Shown one piece after another: positions 1 to 11,575 of a DNA stretch of 64,000 nucleotides. The position numbers and the translations under genes were made by a program. Every line of letters starts with the position of its first letter. The first letter of the stretch is position 1. Origin of the DNA: Metridium senile (Eukaryota; Cnidaria; Anthozoa; Actiniaria; Metridiidae); the NCBI GenBank assembly GCA_949775045.1, contig CATKSA010000121.1, positions 157,001-221,000 of the forward strand, in the 5' to 3' direction. The notes under the pieces are model-generated. The model ran no database searches and was not told the origin of the DNA. It saw only the letters and a program-made list of their open reading frames with translations.

Positions 1-1089
1 AGGGGAAAACGTTCCCTTATGTAACCTTTGTTCATAGGTGAACAAATGTCCCTAATGTAACTTTGTGATCTCTTTTGTAACCTTACCATGGGTGCAAAAG
101 GGAAAAACGTTCCCTTATGTAACCTTTGTTCATAGGTGAACAAAGGTCCCTAATGTAACTTTGTGATCCCTTTTGTAACCGTACCATGGGTGCAAAAGGG
201 AAAAACGTTCCCTTATGTAACCTTTGTTCATAGGTGAACAAAGGTCCCTAATGTAACTTTGTGATCCCTTTTGTATCCTTACCATGGGTGCAAAAGGGAA
301 AAACGTAACCTTATGTAACCTTTGTTCATAGGTAAACAAAGGTCCCTAATGTAACTTTGTGATCCCTTTTGTAACCTTACCATGTTTGAAAAGGGGAAAA
401 CGTTCCCTTATGTAACCTTTGTTCATAGGTGAACAAATGTCCCTAATGTAACTTTGTGATCCCTTTTGTAACCTTACCATGGGTGCAAAAGGGAAAAACG
501 TTCCCTTATGTAACCTTTGTTCATAGGTAAACAAAGGTCCCTAATGTAACTTTGTGATCCCTTTTGTAACCTTACCATGGCTGCAAAAGGGAAAAACGTA
601 ACCTTATGTAACCTTTGTTCATAGGTAAACAGAGGTCCCTAATGTAACTTTGTGATCCCTTTTGTAACCTTACCATGTTTGAAAAGGGAAAAACGTTCCC
701 TTATGTAACCTTTGTTCATAGGTGAACAAATGTCCCTAATGTAACTTTGTGATCCCTTTTGTAACCTTACCATTGGTGCAAAAGGGAAAAACGTTCCCTT
801 ATGCAACCTTTGTTCATAGGTAAACAAAGGTCCCTAATGTAACTTTGTGATCCCTTTTGTAACCTTACCATGGCTGCAAAAGGGAAAAACGTAACCTTAT
901 GTAACCTTTGTTCATAGGTAAACAGAGGTCCCTAATGTAACTTTGTGATCCCTTTTGTAACCTTACCATGTTTGAAAAGGGGAAAACGTTCCCTTATCTA
1001 ACCTTTGTTCATAGGTGAACAAATGTCCCTAATGTAACTTTGTGATCCCTTTTGTAACCTTACCATGTTTGAAAAGGGGAAAACGTTCC

Positions 1090-3463
1090 CTTATGTAACC
1101 TTTGTTCATAGGTGAACAAATGTCCCTAATGTAACTTTGTGATCCCTTTTGTAACCTTACCATGGGTGCAAAAGGGAAAAACGTTCCCTTATGTAACCTT
1201 TGTTCATAGGTAAACAAAGGTCCCTAATGTAACTTTGTGATCCCTTTTGTAACCTTACCATGGCTGCTAAAGGGAAAAACGTAACCTTATGTAACCTTTG
1301 TTCATAGGTAAACAGAGGTCCCTAATGTAACTTTGTGATCCCTTTTGTAACCTTACCATGTTTGAAAAGGGGAAAACGTTCCCTTATGTAACCTTTGTTC
1401 ATAGGTGAACAAATGTCCCTAATGTAACTTTGTGATCCCTTTTGTAACCTTACCATGGGTGCAAAAGGGAAAAACGTTCCCTTATGTAACCTTTGTTCAT
1501 AGGTGAACAAAGGTCCCTCATGTAACTTTGTGATCCCTTTTGTAACCTTACCATGGGTGCAAAAGGGAAAAACGTTCCCTTATGTAACCTTTGTTCATAG
1601 GTAAACAAAGGTCCCTAATGTAACTTTGTGATCCCTTTTGTAACCTTACCATGTTTGAAAAGGGGAAAACGTTCCCTTATGTAACCTTTGTTCATAGGTG
1701 AACAAATGTCCCTAATGTAACTTTGTGATCCCTTTTGTAACCTTACCATGGGTGCAAAAGGGAAAAACGTTCCCTTATGTAAGCTTTGTTCATAGATAAA
1801 CAAAGGTCCCTAATGTAACTTTGTGATCCCTTTTGTAACCTTACCATGGCTGCAAAAGGGAAAAACGTAACCTTATGTAACCTTTGTTCATAGGTAAACA
1901 GAGGTCCCTAATGTAACTTTGTGATCCCTTTTGTAACCTTACCATGTTTGAAAAGGGAAAAACGTTCCCTTATGTAACCTTTGTTCATAGGTGAACAAAT
2001 GTCCCTAATGTAACTTTGTGATCCCTTTTGTAACCTTACCATGGGTGCAAAAGGGAAAAACGTTCCCTTATGTAACCTTTGTTCATAGGTAAACAAAGGT
2101 CCCTAATGTAACTTTGTGATCCCTGTTGTAACCGTACCATGGCTGCAAAAGGGAAAAACGTAACCTTATGTAACCTTTGTTCATAGGTAAACAGAGGTCC
2201 CTAATGTAACTTTGTGATCCCTTTTGTAACCTTACCATGGCTGCAAAAGGGAAAAACGTTCCCTTATGTAAGCTTTGTTCATAGATAAACAAAGGTCCCT
2301 AATGTAACTTTGTGATCCCTTTTGTAACCTTACCATGGCTGCAAAAGGGAAAAACGTAACCTTATGTAACCTTTGTTCATAGGTAAACAGAGGTCCCTAA
2401 TGTAACTTTGTGATCCCTTTTGTAACCTTACCATGTTTGAAAAGGGAAAAACGTTCCCTTATGTAACCTTTGTTCATAGGTGAACAAATGTCCCTAATGT
2501 AACTTTGTGATCCCTTTTGTAACCTTACCATGGGTGCAAAAGGGAAAAACGTTCCCTTATGTAACCTTTGTTCATAGGTAAACAAAGGTCCCTAATGTAA
2601 CTTTGTGATCCCTTTTGTAACCTTACCATGGCTGCTAAAGGGAAAAACGTAACCTTATGTAACCTTTGTTCATAGGTAAACAGAGGTCCCTAATGTAACT
2701 TTGTGATCCCTTTTGTAACCTTACCATGTTTGAAAAGGGGAAAACGTTCCCTTATGTAACCTTTGTTCATAGGTGAACAAATGTCCCTAATGTAACTTTG
2801 TGATCCCTTTTGTAACCTTACCATGGGTGCAAAAGGGAAAAACGTTCCCTTATGTAACCTTTGTTCATAGGTGAACAAAGGTCCCTCATGTAACTTTGTG
2901 ATCCCTTTTGTAACCTTACCATGGGTGCAAAAGGGAAAAACGTTCCCTTATGTAACCTTTGTTCATAGGTAAACAAAGGTCCCTAATGTAACTTTGTGAT
3001 CCCTTTTGTAACCTTACCATGTTTGAAAAGGGGAAAACGTTCCCTTATGTAACCTTTGTTCATAGGTGAACAAATGTCCCTAATGTAACTTTGTGATCCC
3101 TTTTGTAACCTTACCATGGGTGCAAAAGGGAAAAACGTTCCCTTATGTAAGCTTTGTTCATAGATAAACAAAGGTCCCTAATGTAACTTTGTGATCCCTT
3201 TTGTAACCTTACCATGGGTGCAAAAGGGAAAAACGTAACCTTATGTAACCTTTGTTCATAGGTAAACAGAGGTCCCTAATGTAACTTTGTGATCCCTTTT
3301 GTAACCTTACCATGTTTGAAAAGGGAAAAACGTTCCCTTATGTAACCTTTGTTCATAGGTGAACAAATGTCCCTAATGTAACTTTGTGATCCCTTTTGTA
3401 ACCTTACCATGGGTGCAAAAGGGAAAAACGTTCCCTTATGTAACCTTTGTTCATAGGTGAACA
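1090..3463 (+). repeat. 1368-bp (14-monomer) tandem duplication
   Basis: About 1,090-2,095 matches about 2,458-3,463 at a shift of 1368. Rare markers are shared at exactly this spacing: GCTGCTAAAG at 1263 and 2631, GTCCCTCATG at 1513 and 2881, and AAGCTTTG at 1781 and 3149. One visible difference is ggctgc (copy 1, near 1848) versus gggtgc (copy 2, near 3216). Outer limits are approximate. Confidence 0.85.
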
Positions 3464-5127
3464 AAGGTCCCTAATGTAACTTTGTGATCCTTTTTGTAAC
3501 CTTAGCATGGGTGCAAAAGGGAAAAACGTTCCCTTATGTAACCTTTGTTCATAGGTGAACAGAGGTCCCTAATGTAACTTTGTGATCTTTTTTGTAACCT
3601 TACTTTGGGTGTAAAAGGGAAAAACGTTCCCTTATGTAACCTTTGTTCATAGGTGAACAAAGGTCCCTAATGTAACTTTGTGATCCCTTTTGTAACCTTA
3701 CCATGGGTGCAAAAGGGAAAAACGTTCCCTTATGTAACCTTTGTTCATAGGTAAACAAAGGTCCCTAATGTAACTTTGTGATCCCTTTTGTAACCGTACC
3801 ATGGGTGCAAAAGGGAAAAACGTTCCCTTATGTAACCTTTGTTCATAGGTGAACAAAGGTCCCTAATGTAACTTTGTGATCCCTTTTGTATCCTTACCAT
3901 GGGTGCAAAAGGGAAAAACGTAACCTTATGTAACCTTTGTTCATAGGTAAACAAAGGTCCCTAATGTAACTTTGTGATCCCTTTTGTAACCTTACCATGT
4001 TTGAAAAGGGGAAAACGTTCCCTTATGTAACCTTTGTTCATAGGTGAACAAATGTCCCTAATGTAACTTTGTGATCCCTTTTGTAACCTTACCATGGGTG
4101 CAAAAGGGAAAAACGTTCCCTTATTTAACCTTTGTTCATAGGTAAACAAAGGTCCCTAATGTAACTTTGTGATCCCTTTTGTAACCTTACCATGGCTGCA
4201 AAAGGGAAAAACGTAACCTTATGTAACCTTTGTTCATAGGTAAACAGAGGTCCCTAATGTAACTTTGTGATCCCTTTTGTAACCTTACCATGTTTGAAAA
4301 GGGAAAAACGTTCCCTTATGTAACCTTTGTTCATAGGTGAACAAATGTCCCTAATGTAACTTTGTGATCCCTTTTGTAACCTTACCATGGGTGCAAAAGG
4401 GAAAAACGTTCCCTTATGTAACCTTTGTTCATAGGTGAACAAAGGTCCCTAATGTAACTTTGTGATCCCTTTTGTAACCTTACCATGGGTGCAAAAGGGA
4501 AAAACGTTCCCTTATGTAACCTTTGTTCATAGGTGAACAAAGGTCCCTAATGTAACTTTGTGATCCCTTTTGTAACCTTACCATGGGTGCAAAAGGGAAA
4601 AACGTAACCTTATGTAACCTTTGTTCATAGGTAAACAAAGGTCCCTAATGTAACTTTGTGATCCCTTTTGTAACCTTACCATGTTTGAAAAGGGGAAAAC
4701 GTTCCCTTATGTAACCTTTGTTCATAGGTGAACAAATGTCCCTAATGTAACTTTGTGATCCCTTTTGTAACCTTACCATGGGTGCAAAAGGGAAAAACGT
4801 TCCCTTATGTAACCTTTGTTCATAGGTAAACAAAGGTCCCTAATGTAACTTTGTGATCCCTTTTGTAACCTTACCATGGCTGCAAAAGGGAAAAACGTAA
4901 CCTTATGTAACCTTTGTTCATAGGTAAACAGAAGTCCCTAATGTAACTTTGTGATCCCTTTTGTAACCTTACCATGCTTGAAAAGGGGAAAACGTTCCCT
5001 TATGTAACCTTTGTTCATAGGTGAACAAATGTCCCTAATGTAACTTTGTGATCCCTTTTGTAACCTTACCATGGGTGCAAAAGGGAAAAACGTTCCCTTA
5101 TGTAACCTTTGTTCATAGGTGAACAAA

Positions 5128-5323
5128 GGTCCCTAATGTAACTTTGTGATCCCTTTTGTAACCGTACCATGGGTGCAAAAGGGAAAAACGTTCCCTTATG
5201 TAACCTTTGTTCATAGGTGAACAAAGGTCCCTAATGTAACTTTGTGATCCCTTTTGTATCCTTACCATGGGTGCAAAAGGGAAAAACGTAACCTTATGTA
5301 ACCTTTGTTCATAGGTAAACAAA
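5128..5323 (+). repeat. Representative P marker dimer
   Basis: The first monomer (5128-5225) has GTAACCGTACC instead of GTAACCTTACC, adding a second CpG. The second (5226-5323) has GTATCCTTACC and CGTAACC. Equivalent dimers start near 145, 3760, 6105, 7766, 8743, 9427, 10697, 12650, 16069, 50150, 58270 and 60615. Related versions without the GTATCC change occur near 21246, 23384, 38423, 40475 and 43112. The dimer is a useful phase marker for HOR parsing. Confidence 0.85.
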
Positions 5324-6788
5324 GGTCCCTAATGTAACTTTGTGATCCCTTTTGTAACCTTACCATGTTTGAAAAGGGGAAAACGTTCCCTTATGTAACC
5401 TTTGTTCATAGGTGAACAAATGTCCCTAATGTAACTTTGTGATCCCTTTTGTAACCTTACCATGGGTGCAAAAGGGAAAAACGTTCCCTTATTTAACCTT
5501 TGTTCATAGGTAAACAAAGGTCCCTAATGTAACTTTGTGATCCCTTTTGTAACCTTACCATGGGTGCAAAAGGGAAAAACGTTCCCTTATGTAACCTTTG
5601 TTCATAGGTGAACAAAGGTCCCTAATGTAACTTTGTGATCCCTTTTGTAACCTTACCATGGGTGCAAAAGGGAAAAACGTTCCCTTATGTAACCTTTGTT
5701 CATAGGTGAACAAAGGTCCCTAATGTAACTTTGTGATCCCTTTTGTAACCTTACCATGGGTGCAAAAGGGAAAAACGTAACCTTATGTAACCTTTGTTCA
5801 TAGGTAAACAAAGGTCCCTAATGTAACTTTGTGATCCCTTTTGTAACCTTACCATGTTTGAAAAGGGGAAAACGTTCCCTTATGTAACCTTTGTTCATAG
5901 GTGAACAAATGTCCCTAATGTAACTTTGTGATCCCTTTTGTAACCTTACCATGTTTGAAAAGGGGAAAACGTTCCCTTATGTAACCTTTGTTCATAGGTG
6001 AACAAATGTCCCTAATGTAACTTTGTGATCCCTTTTGTAACCTTACCATGGGTGCAAAAGGGAAAAACGTTCCCTTATGTAACCTTTGTTCATAGGTGAA
6101 CAAAGGTCCCTAATGTAACTTTGTGATCCCTTTTGTAACCGTACCATGGGTGCAAAAGGGAAAAACGTTCCCTTATGTAACCTTTGTTCATAGGTGAACA
6201 AAGGTCCCTAATGTAACTTTGTGATCCCTTTTGTATCCTTACCATGGGTGCAAAAGGGAAAAACGTAACCTTATGTAACCTTTGTTCATAGGTAAACAAA
6301 GGTCCCTAATGTAACTTTGTGATCCCTTTTGTAACCTTACCATGTTTGAAAAGGGGAAAACGTTCCCTTATGTAACCTTTGTTCATAGGTGAACAAATGT
6401 CCCTAATGTAACTTTGTGATCCCTTTTGTAACCTTACCATGGGTGCAAAAGGGAAAAACGTTCCCTTATTTAACCTTTGTTCATAGGTAAACAAAGGTCC
6501 CTAATGTAACTTTGTGATCCCTTTTGTAACCTTACCATGGCTGCAAAAGGGAAAAACGTAACCTTATGTAACCTTTGTTCATAGGTAAACAGAGGTCCCT
6601 AATGTAACTTTGTGATCCCTTTTGTAACCTTACCATGTTTGAAAAGGGAAAAACGTTCCCTTATGTAACCTTTGTTCATAGGTGAACAAATGTCCCTAAT
6701 GTAACTTTGTGATCCCTTTTGTAACCTTACCATGGGTGCAAAAGGGAAAAACGTTCCCTTATGTAACCTTTGTTCATAGGTGAACAAA

Positions 6789-6886
6789 GGTCCCTAATGT
6801 AACTTTGTGATCCCTTTTGTAACCTTACCATGGGTGCAAAAGGGAAAAACGTTCCCTTATGTAACCTTTGTTCATAGGTGAACAAA
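6789..6886 (+). repeat. Reference satellite monomer (98 bp)
   Basis: This copy carries the commonest base at every position I compared and is used here as the coordinate frame (position 1 = first G of GGTCCC). Landmarks are TCCCTAATGTAAC at 6791-6803, TCCCTTTTGTAAC at 6811-6823, CCATGG at 6828-6833, CAAAAGGGA at 6837-6845, AACGTT at 6848-6853, TCCCTTATGTAAC at 6853-6865, and the junction dyad at 6864-6889. The choice of monomer start is arbitrary, as in any tandem array. Confidence 0.9.
6811..6845. repeat. Inverted repeat inside the monomer (9-bp arms around CCATGG)
   Basis: TCCCTTTTG at 6811-6819 and CAAAAGGGA at 6837-6845 are perfect reverse complements separated by 17 bases that include the palindrome CCATGG. 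The pair is present in most gggtgc and ggctgc monomers. It is weakened in the X class, where 'tttgaaaagg' replaces the right arm, and in monomers with GATCCTTTTT or AAAAGAG. Confidence 0.85.
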
Positions 6887-6889
6887 GGT
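6864..6889. repeat. Perfect dyad across the monomer junction (11-bp arms, 4-base loop)
   Basis: ACCTTTGTTCA at 6864-6874 is the exact reverse complement of TGAACAAAGGT at 6879-6889, separated by TAGG. The right arm spans the end of one monomer and the first three bases of the next. The arms are perfect only in the GTGAACAAAGG class. The GTAAACAAAGG, GTGAACAAATG and GTAAACAGAGG classes each break one to three pairs. The element therefore occurs in every monomer in graded strength. Cruciform formation or binding of a dimeric protein is possible but not shown. Confidence 0.9.
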
Positions 6890-6984
6890 CCCTAATGTAA
6901 CTTTGTGATCCCTTTTGTAACCTTACCATGGGTGCAAAAGGGAAAAACGTAACCTTATGTAACCTTTGTTCATAGGTAAACAAA

Positions 6985-7277
6985 GGTCCCTAATGTAACT
7001 TTGTGATCCCTTTTGTAACCTTACCATGTTTGAAAAGGGGAAAACGTTCCCTTATGTAACCTTTGTTCATAGGTGAACAAATGTCCCTAATGTAACTTTG
7101 TGATCCCTTTTGTAACCTTACCATGGGTGCAAAAGGGAAAAACGTTCCCTTATGTAACCTTTGTTCATAGGTAAACAAAGGTCCCTAATGTAACTTTGTG
7201 ATCCCTTTTGTAACCTTACCATGGCTGCAAAAGGGAAAAACGTAACCTTATGTAACCTTTGTTCATAGGTAAACAGA
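6985..7277 (+). repeat. Representative X-Y-Z trimer, the basic 293-bp higher-order unit
   Basis: X (6985-7081, 97 bp) has CATGTTTGAAAAGGGG, one base shorter than the other classes, and ends GTGAACAAA before TGTCCC. Y (7082-7179, 98 bp) has CATGGGTGCAAAAGGG, CGTTCCC and ends GTAAACAAA. Z (7180-7277, 98 bp) has CATGGCTGCAAAAGGG, CGTAACC and ends GTAAACAGA. This 97+98+98 order gives the 293-bp periodicity that recurs throughout the window. Insertion of an extra Y-like or P monomer gives the 390-391 and 489 bp spacings also seen. Confidence 0.92.
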
Positions 7278-9231
7278 GGTCCCTAATGTAACTTTGTGAT
7301 CCCTTTTGTAACCTTACCATGCTTGAAAAGGGGAAAACGTTCCCTTATGTAACCTTTGTTCATAGGTGAACAAATGTCCCTAATGTAACTTTGTGATCCC
7401 TTTTGTAACCTTACCATGGGTGCAAAAGGGAAAAACGTTCCCTTATGTAACCTTTGTTCATAGGTGAACAAAGGTCCCTAATGTAACTTTGTGATCCTTT
7501 TTGTAACCTTAGCATGGGTGCAAAAGGGAAAAACGTTCCCTTATGTAACCTTTGTTTATAGGTGAACAGAGGTCCCTAATCTAACTTTGTGATCCCTTTT
7601 GTAACCTTACCATGTTTGAAAAGGGAAAAACGTTCCCTTATGTAACCTTTGTTCATAGGTGAACAAATGTCCCTAATGTAACTTTGTGATCTCTTTTGTA
7701 ACCTTACCATGGGTGCAAAAGGGAAAAACGTTCCCTTATGTAACCTTTGTTCATAGGTGAACAAAGGTCCCTAATGTAACTTTGTGATCCCTTTTGTAAC
7801 CGTACCATGGGTGCAAAAGGGAAAAACGTTCCCTTATGTAACCTTTGTTCATAGGTGAACAAAGGTCCCTAATGTAACTTTGTGATCCCTTTTGTATCCT
7901 TACCATGGGTGCAAAAGGGAAAAACGTAACCTTATGTAACCTTTGTTCATAGGTAAACAAAGGTCCCTAATGTAACTTTGTGATCCCTTTTGTAACATTA
8001 CCATGTTTGAAAAGGGGAAAACGTTCCCTTATGTAACCTTTGTTCATAGGTGAACAAATGTCCCTAATGTAACTTTGTGATCCCTTTTGTAACCTTACCA
8101 TGGGTGCAAAAGGGAAAAACGTTCCCTTATGTAACCTTTGTTCATAGGTAAACAAAGGTCCCTAATGTAACTTTGTGATCCCTTTTGTAACCTTACCATG
8201 GCTGCAAAAGGGAAAAACGTAACCTTATGTAACCTTTGTTCATAGGTAAACAGAGGTCCCTAATGTAACTTTGTGATCCCTTTTGTAACCTTACCATGCT
8301 TGAAAAGGGGAAAACGTTCCCTTATGTAACCTTTGTTCATAGGTGAACAAATGTCCCTAATGTAACTTTGTGATCCCTTTTGTAACCTTACCATGGGTGC
8401 AAAAGGGAAAAACGTTCCCTTATGTAACCTTTGTTCATAGGTGAACAAAGGTCCCTAATGTAACTTTGTGATCCTTTTTGTAACCTTAGCATGGGTGCAA
8501 AAGGGAAAAACGTTCCCTTATGTAACCTTTGTTTATAGGTGAACAGAGGTCCCTAATCTAACTTTGTGATCCCTTTTGTAACCTTACCATGTTTGAAAAG
8601 GGAAAAACGTTCCCTTATGTAACCTTTGTTCATAGGTGAACAAATGTCCCTAATGTAACTTTGTGATCTCTTTTGTAACCTTACCATGGGTGCAAAAGGG
8701 AAAAACGTTCCCTTATGTAACCTTTGTTCATAGGTGAACAAAGGTCCCTAATGTAACTTTGTGATCCCTTTTGTAACCGTACCATGGGTGCAAAAGGGAA
8801 AAACGTTCCCTTATGTAACCTTTGTTCATAGGTGAACAAAGGTCCCTAATGTAACTTTGTGATCCCTTTTGTATCCTTACCATGGGTGCAAAAGGGAAAA
8901 ACGTAACCTTATGTAACCTTTGTTCATAGGTAAACAAAGGTCCCTAATGTAACTTTGTGATCCCTTTTGTAACATTACCATGTTTGAAAAGGGGAAAACG
9001 TTCCCTTATGTAACCTTTGTTCATAGGTGAACAAATGTCCCTAATGTAACTTTGTGATCCCTTTTGTAACCTTACCATGGGTGCAAAAGGGAAAAACGTT
9101 CCCTTATGTAACCTTTGTTCATAGGTAAACAAAGGTCCCTAATGTAACTTTGTGATCCCTTTTGTAACCTTACCATGGCTGCAAAAGGGAAAAACGTAAC
9201 CTTATGTAACCTTTGTTCATAGGTAAACAGA
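7278..9231 (+). repeat. 977-bp (10-monomer) tandem duplication
   Basis: 7278-8254 and 8255-9231 are two adjacent copies. They share TTTGTTTATA at 7551 and 8528, CCTAATCTAAC near 7575 and 8552, TTAGCATGG near 7510 and 8487, and AACATTACC at 7994 and 8971. A third, partial copy follows at a 684-bp shift (AACATTACC at 9655). Confidence 0.9.
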
Positions 9232-9426
9232 GGTCCCTAATGTAACTTTGTGATCCCTTTTGTAACCTTACCATGTTTGAAAAGGGGAAAACGTTCCCTT
9301 ATGTAACCTTTGTTCATAGGTGAACAAATGTCCCTAATGTAACTTTGTGATCTCTTTTGTAACCTTACCATGGGTGCAAAAGGGAAAAACGTTCCCTTAT
9401 GTAACCTTTGTTCATAGGTGAACAAA

Positions 9427-10300
9427 GGTCCCTAATGTAACTTTGTGATCCCTTTTGTAACCGTACCATGGGTGCAAAAGGGAAAAACGTTCCCTTATGT
9501 AACCTTTGTTCATAGGTGAACAAAGGTCCCTAATGTAACTTTGTGATCCCTTTTGTATCCTTACCATGGGTGCAAAAGGGAAAAACGTAACCTTATGTAA
9601 CCTTTGTTCATAGGTAAACAAAGGTCCCTAATGTAACTTTGTGATCCCTTTTGTAACATTACCATGTTTGAAAAGGGGAAAACGTTCCCTTATGTAACCT
9701 TTGTTCATAGGTGAACAAATGTCCCTAATGTAACTTTGTGATCCCTTTTGTAACCTTACCATGGGTGCAAAAGGGAAAAACGTTCCCTTATGTAACCTTT
9801 GTTCATAGGTAAACAAAGGTCCCTAATGTAACTTTGTGATCCCTTTTGTAACCTTACCATGGCTGCAAAAGGGAAAAACGTAACCTTATGTAACCTTTGT
9901 TCATAGGTAAACAGAGGTCCCTAATGTAACTTTGTGATCCCTTTTGTAACCTTACCATGTTTGAAAAGGGAAAAACGTTCCCTTATGTAACCTTTGTTCA
10001 TAGGTGAACAAATGTCCCTAATGTAACTTTGTGATCCCTTTTGTAACCTTACCATTGGTGCAAAAGGGAAAAACGTTCCCTTATGCAACCTTTGTTCATA
10101 GGTAAACAAAGGTCCCTAATGTAACTTTGTGATCCCTTTTGTAACCTTACCATGGCTGCAAAAGGGAAAAACGTAACCTTATGTAACCTTTGTTCATAGG
10201 TAAACAGAGGTCCCTAATGTAACTTTGTGATCCCTTTTGTAACCTTACCATGTTTGAAAAGGGGAAAACGTTCCCTTATGTAACCTTTGTTCATAGGTGA
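9427..10300 (+). repeat. Segment matching 145-1018 at a distance of 9282 bp
   Basis: The P dimer at 9427 is followed by the same order of monomers as the P dimer at 145. Both segments carry two rare changes in one monomer, ACCATTGGTG (769 and 10,051) and TTATGCAACC (about 799 and 10,081). I did not see this pair elsewhere. The shift of 9282 bp is 95 monomers. The AACATTACC change at 9655 is private to this copy and the two 977-bp units before it. Limits are approximate. Confidence 0.75.
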
Positions 10301-11575
10301 ACAAATGTCCCTAATGTAACTTTGTGATCCCTTTTGTAACCTTACCATGGGTGCAAAAGGGAAAAACGTTCCCTTATGTAACCTTTGTTCATAGGTGAAC
10401 AAAGTTCCCTCATGTAACTTTGTGATCCCTTTTGTAACCTTACCATGGGTGCAAAAGGGAAAAACGTAACCTTATGTAACCTTTGTTCATAGGTAAACAA
10501 AGGTCCCTAATGTAACTTTGTGATCCCTTTTGTAACCTTACCATGTTTGAAAAGGGGAAAACGTTCCCTTATGTAACCTTTGTTCATAGGTGAACAAATG
10601 TCCCTAATGTAACTTTGTGATCTCTTTTGTAACCTTACCATGGGTGCAAAAGGGAAAAACGTTCCCTTATGTAACCTTTGTTCATAGGTGAACAAAGGTC
10701 CCTAATGTAACTTTGTGATCCCTTTTGTAACCGTACCATGGGTGCAAAAGGGAAAAACGTAACCTTATGTAACCTTTGTTCATAGGTGAACAAAGGTCCC
10801 TAATGTAACTTTGTGATCCCTTTTGTATCCTTACCATGGGTGCAAAAGGGAAAAACGTAACCTTATGTAACCTTTGTTCATAGGTAAACAAAGGTCCCTA
10901 ATGTAACTTTGTGATCCCTTTTGTAACCTTACCATGTTTGAAAAGGGGAAAACGTTCCCTTATGTAACCTTTGTTCATAGGTGAACAAATGTCCCTAATG
11001 TAACTTTGTGATCCCTTTTGTAACCTTACCATGGGTGCAAAAGGGAAAAACGTTCCCTTATGTAACCTTTGTTCATAGGTAAACAAAGGTCCCTAATGTA
11101 ACTTTGTGATCCCTGTTGTAACCGTACCATGGCTGCAAAAGGGAAAAACGTAACCTTATGTAACCTTTGTTCATAGGTAAACAGAGGTCCCTAATGTAAC
11201 TTTGTGATCCCTTTTGTAACCTTACCATGGCTGCAAAAGGGAAAACCGTAACCTTATGTAACCTTTGTTCATAGGTAAACAGAGGTCCCTAATGTAACTT
11301 TGTGATCCCTTTTGTAACCTTACCATGTTTGAAAAGGGGAAAACGTTCCCTTATGTAACCTTTGTTCATAGGTGAACAAATGTCCCTAATGTAACTTTGT
11401 GATCCCTTTTGTAACCTTACCATGGGTGCAAAAGGGAAAACGTTCCCTTATGTAACCTTTGTTCATAGGTGAACAAAGGTCCCTCATGTAACTTTGTGAT
11501 CCCTTTTGTAACCTTACCATGGGTGCAAAAGGGAAAAACGTAACCTTATGTAACCTTTGTTCATAGGTAAACAAA

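Larger units (their letters stand above)
3760..7472 (+). repeat. 2345-bp period duplication (14-mer copied across a 10-mer)
   Basis: The 14-monomer block 3760-5127 recurs at 6105-7472, shift 2345. Shared markers include TTATTTAACC at 4121 and 6466 and the variant GCTTGAAAAGG near 4975 and 7320. The intervening 5128-6104 (977 bp, 10 monomers) starts with the same P dimer and shares its first 400 bp with both neighbours. Reading P to P, the order is 14-mer, 10-mer, 14-mer, so P is the natural start of the unit here. Confidence 0.85.

Noticed and set aside
2250..2292. AAGCTTTG with GATAAAC variants as a site of an inserted element
   Set aside because: They are point variants of ACCTTTG and GGTGAAC within normal-length monomers; no target-site duplication or foreign sequence is present.
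6842..6856. GGGAA and TTCCC around AACGTT read as a terminator hairpin
   Set aside because: The five-base arms are imperfect and occur in every monomer without any neighbouring gene. In Z monomers the right arm is replaced by TAACC.
6789..6886. CCCTAA in each monomer, resembling a telomeric repeat unit
   Set aside because: It occurs once per 98 bp within TCCCTAATG, never in tandem, and is one of three similar TCCCTWWTGTAAC boxes. It is not telomeric or interstitial telomeric DNA.
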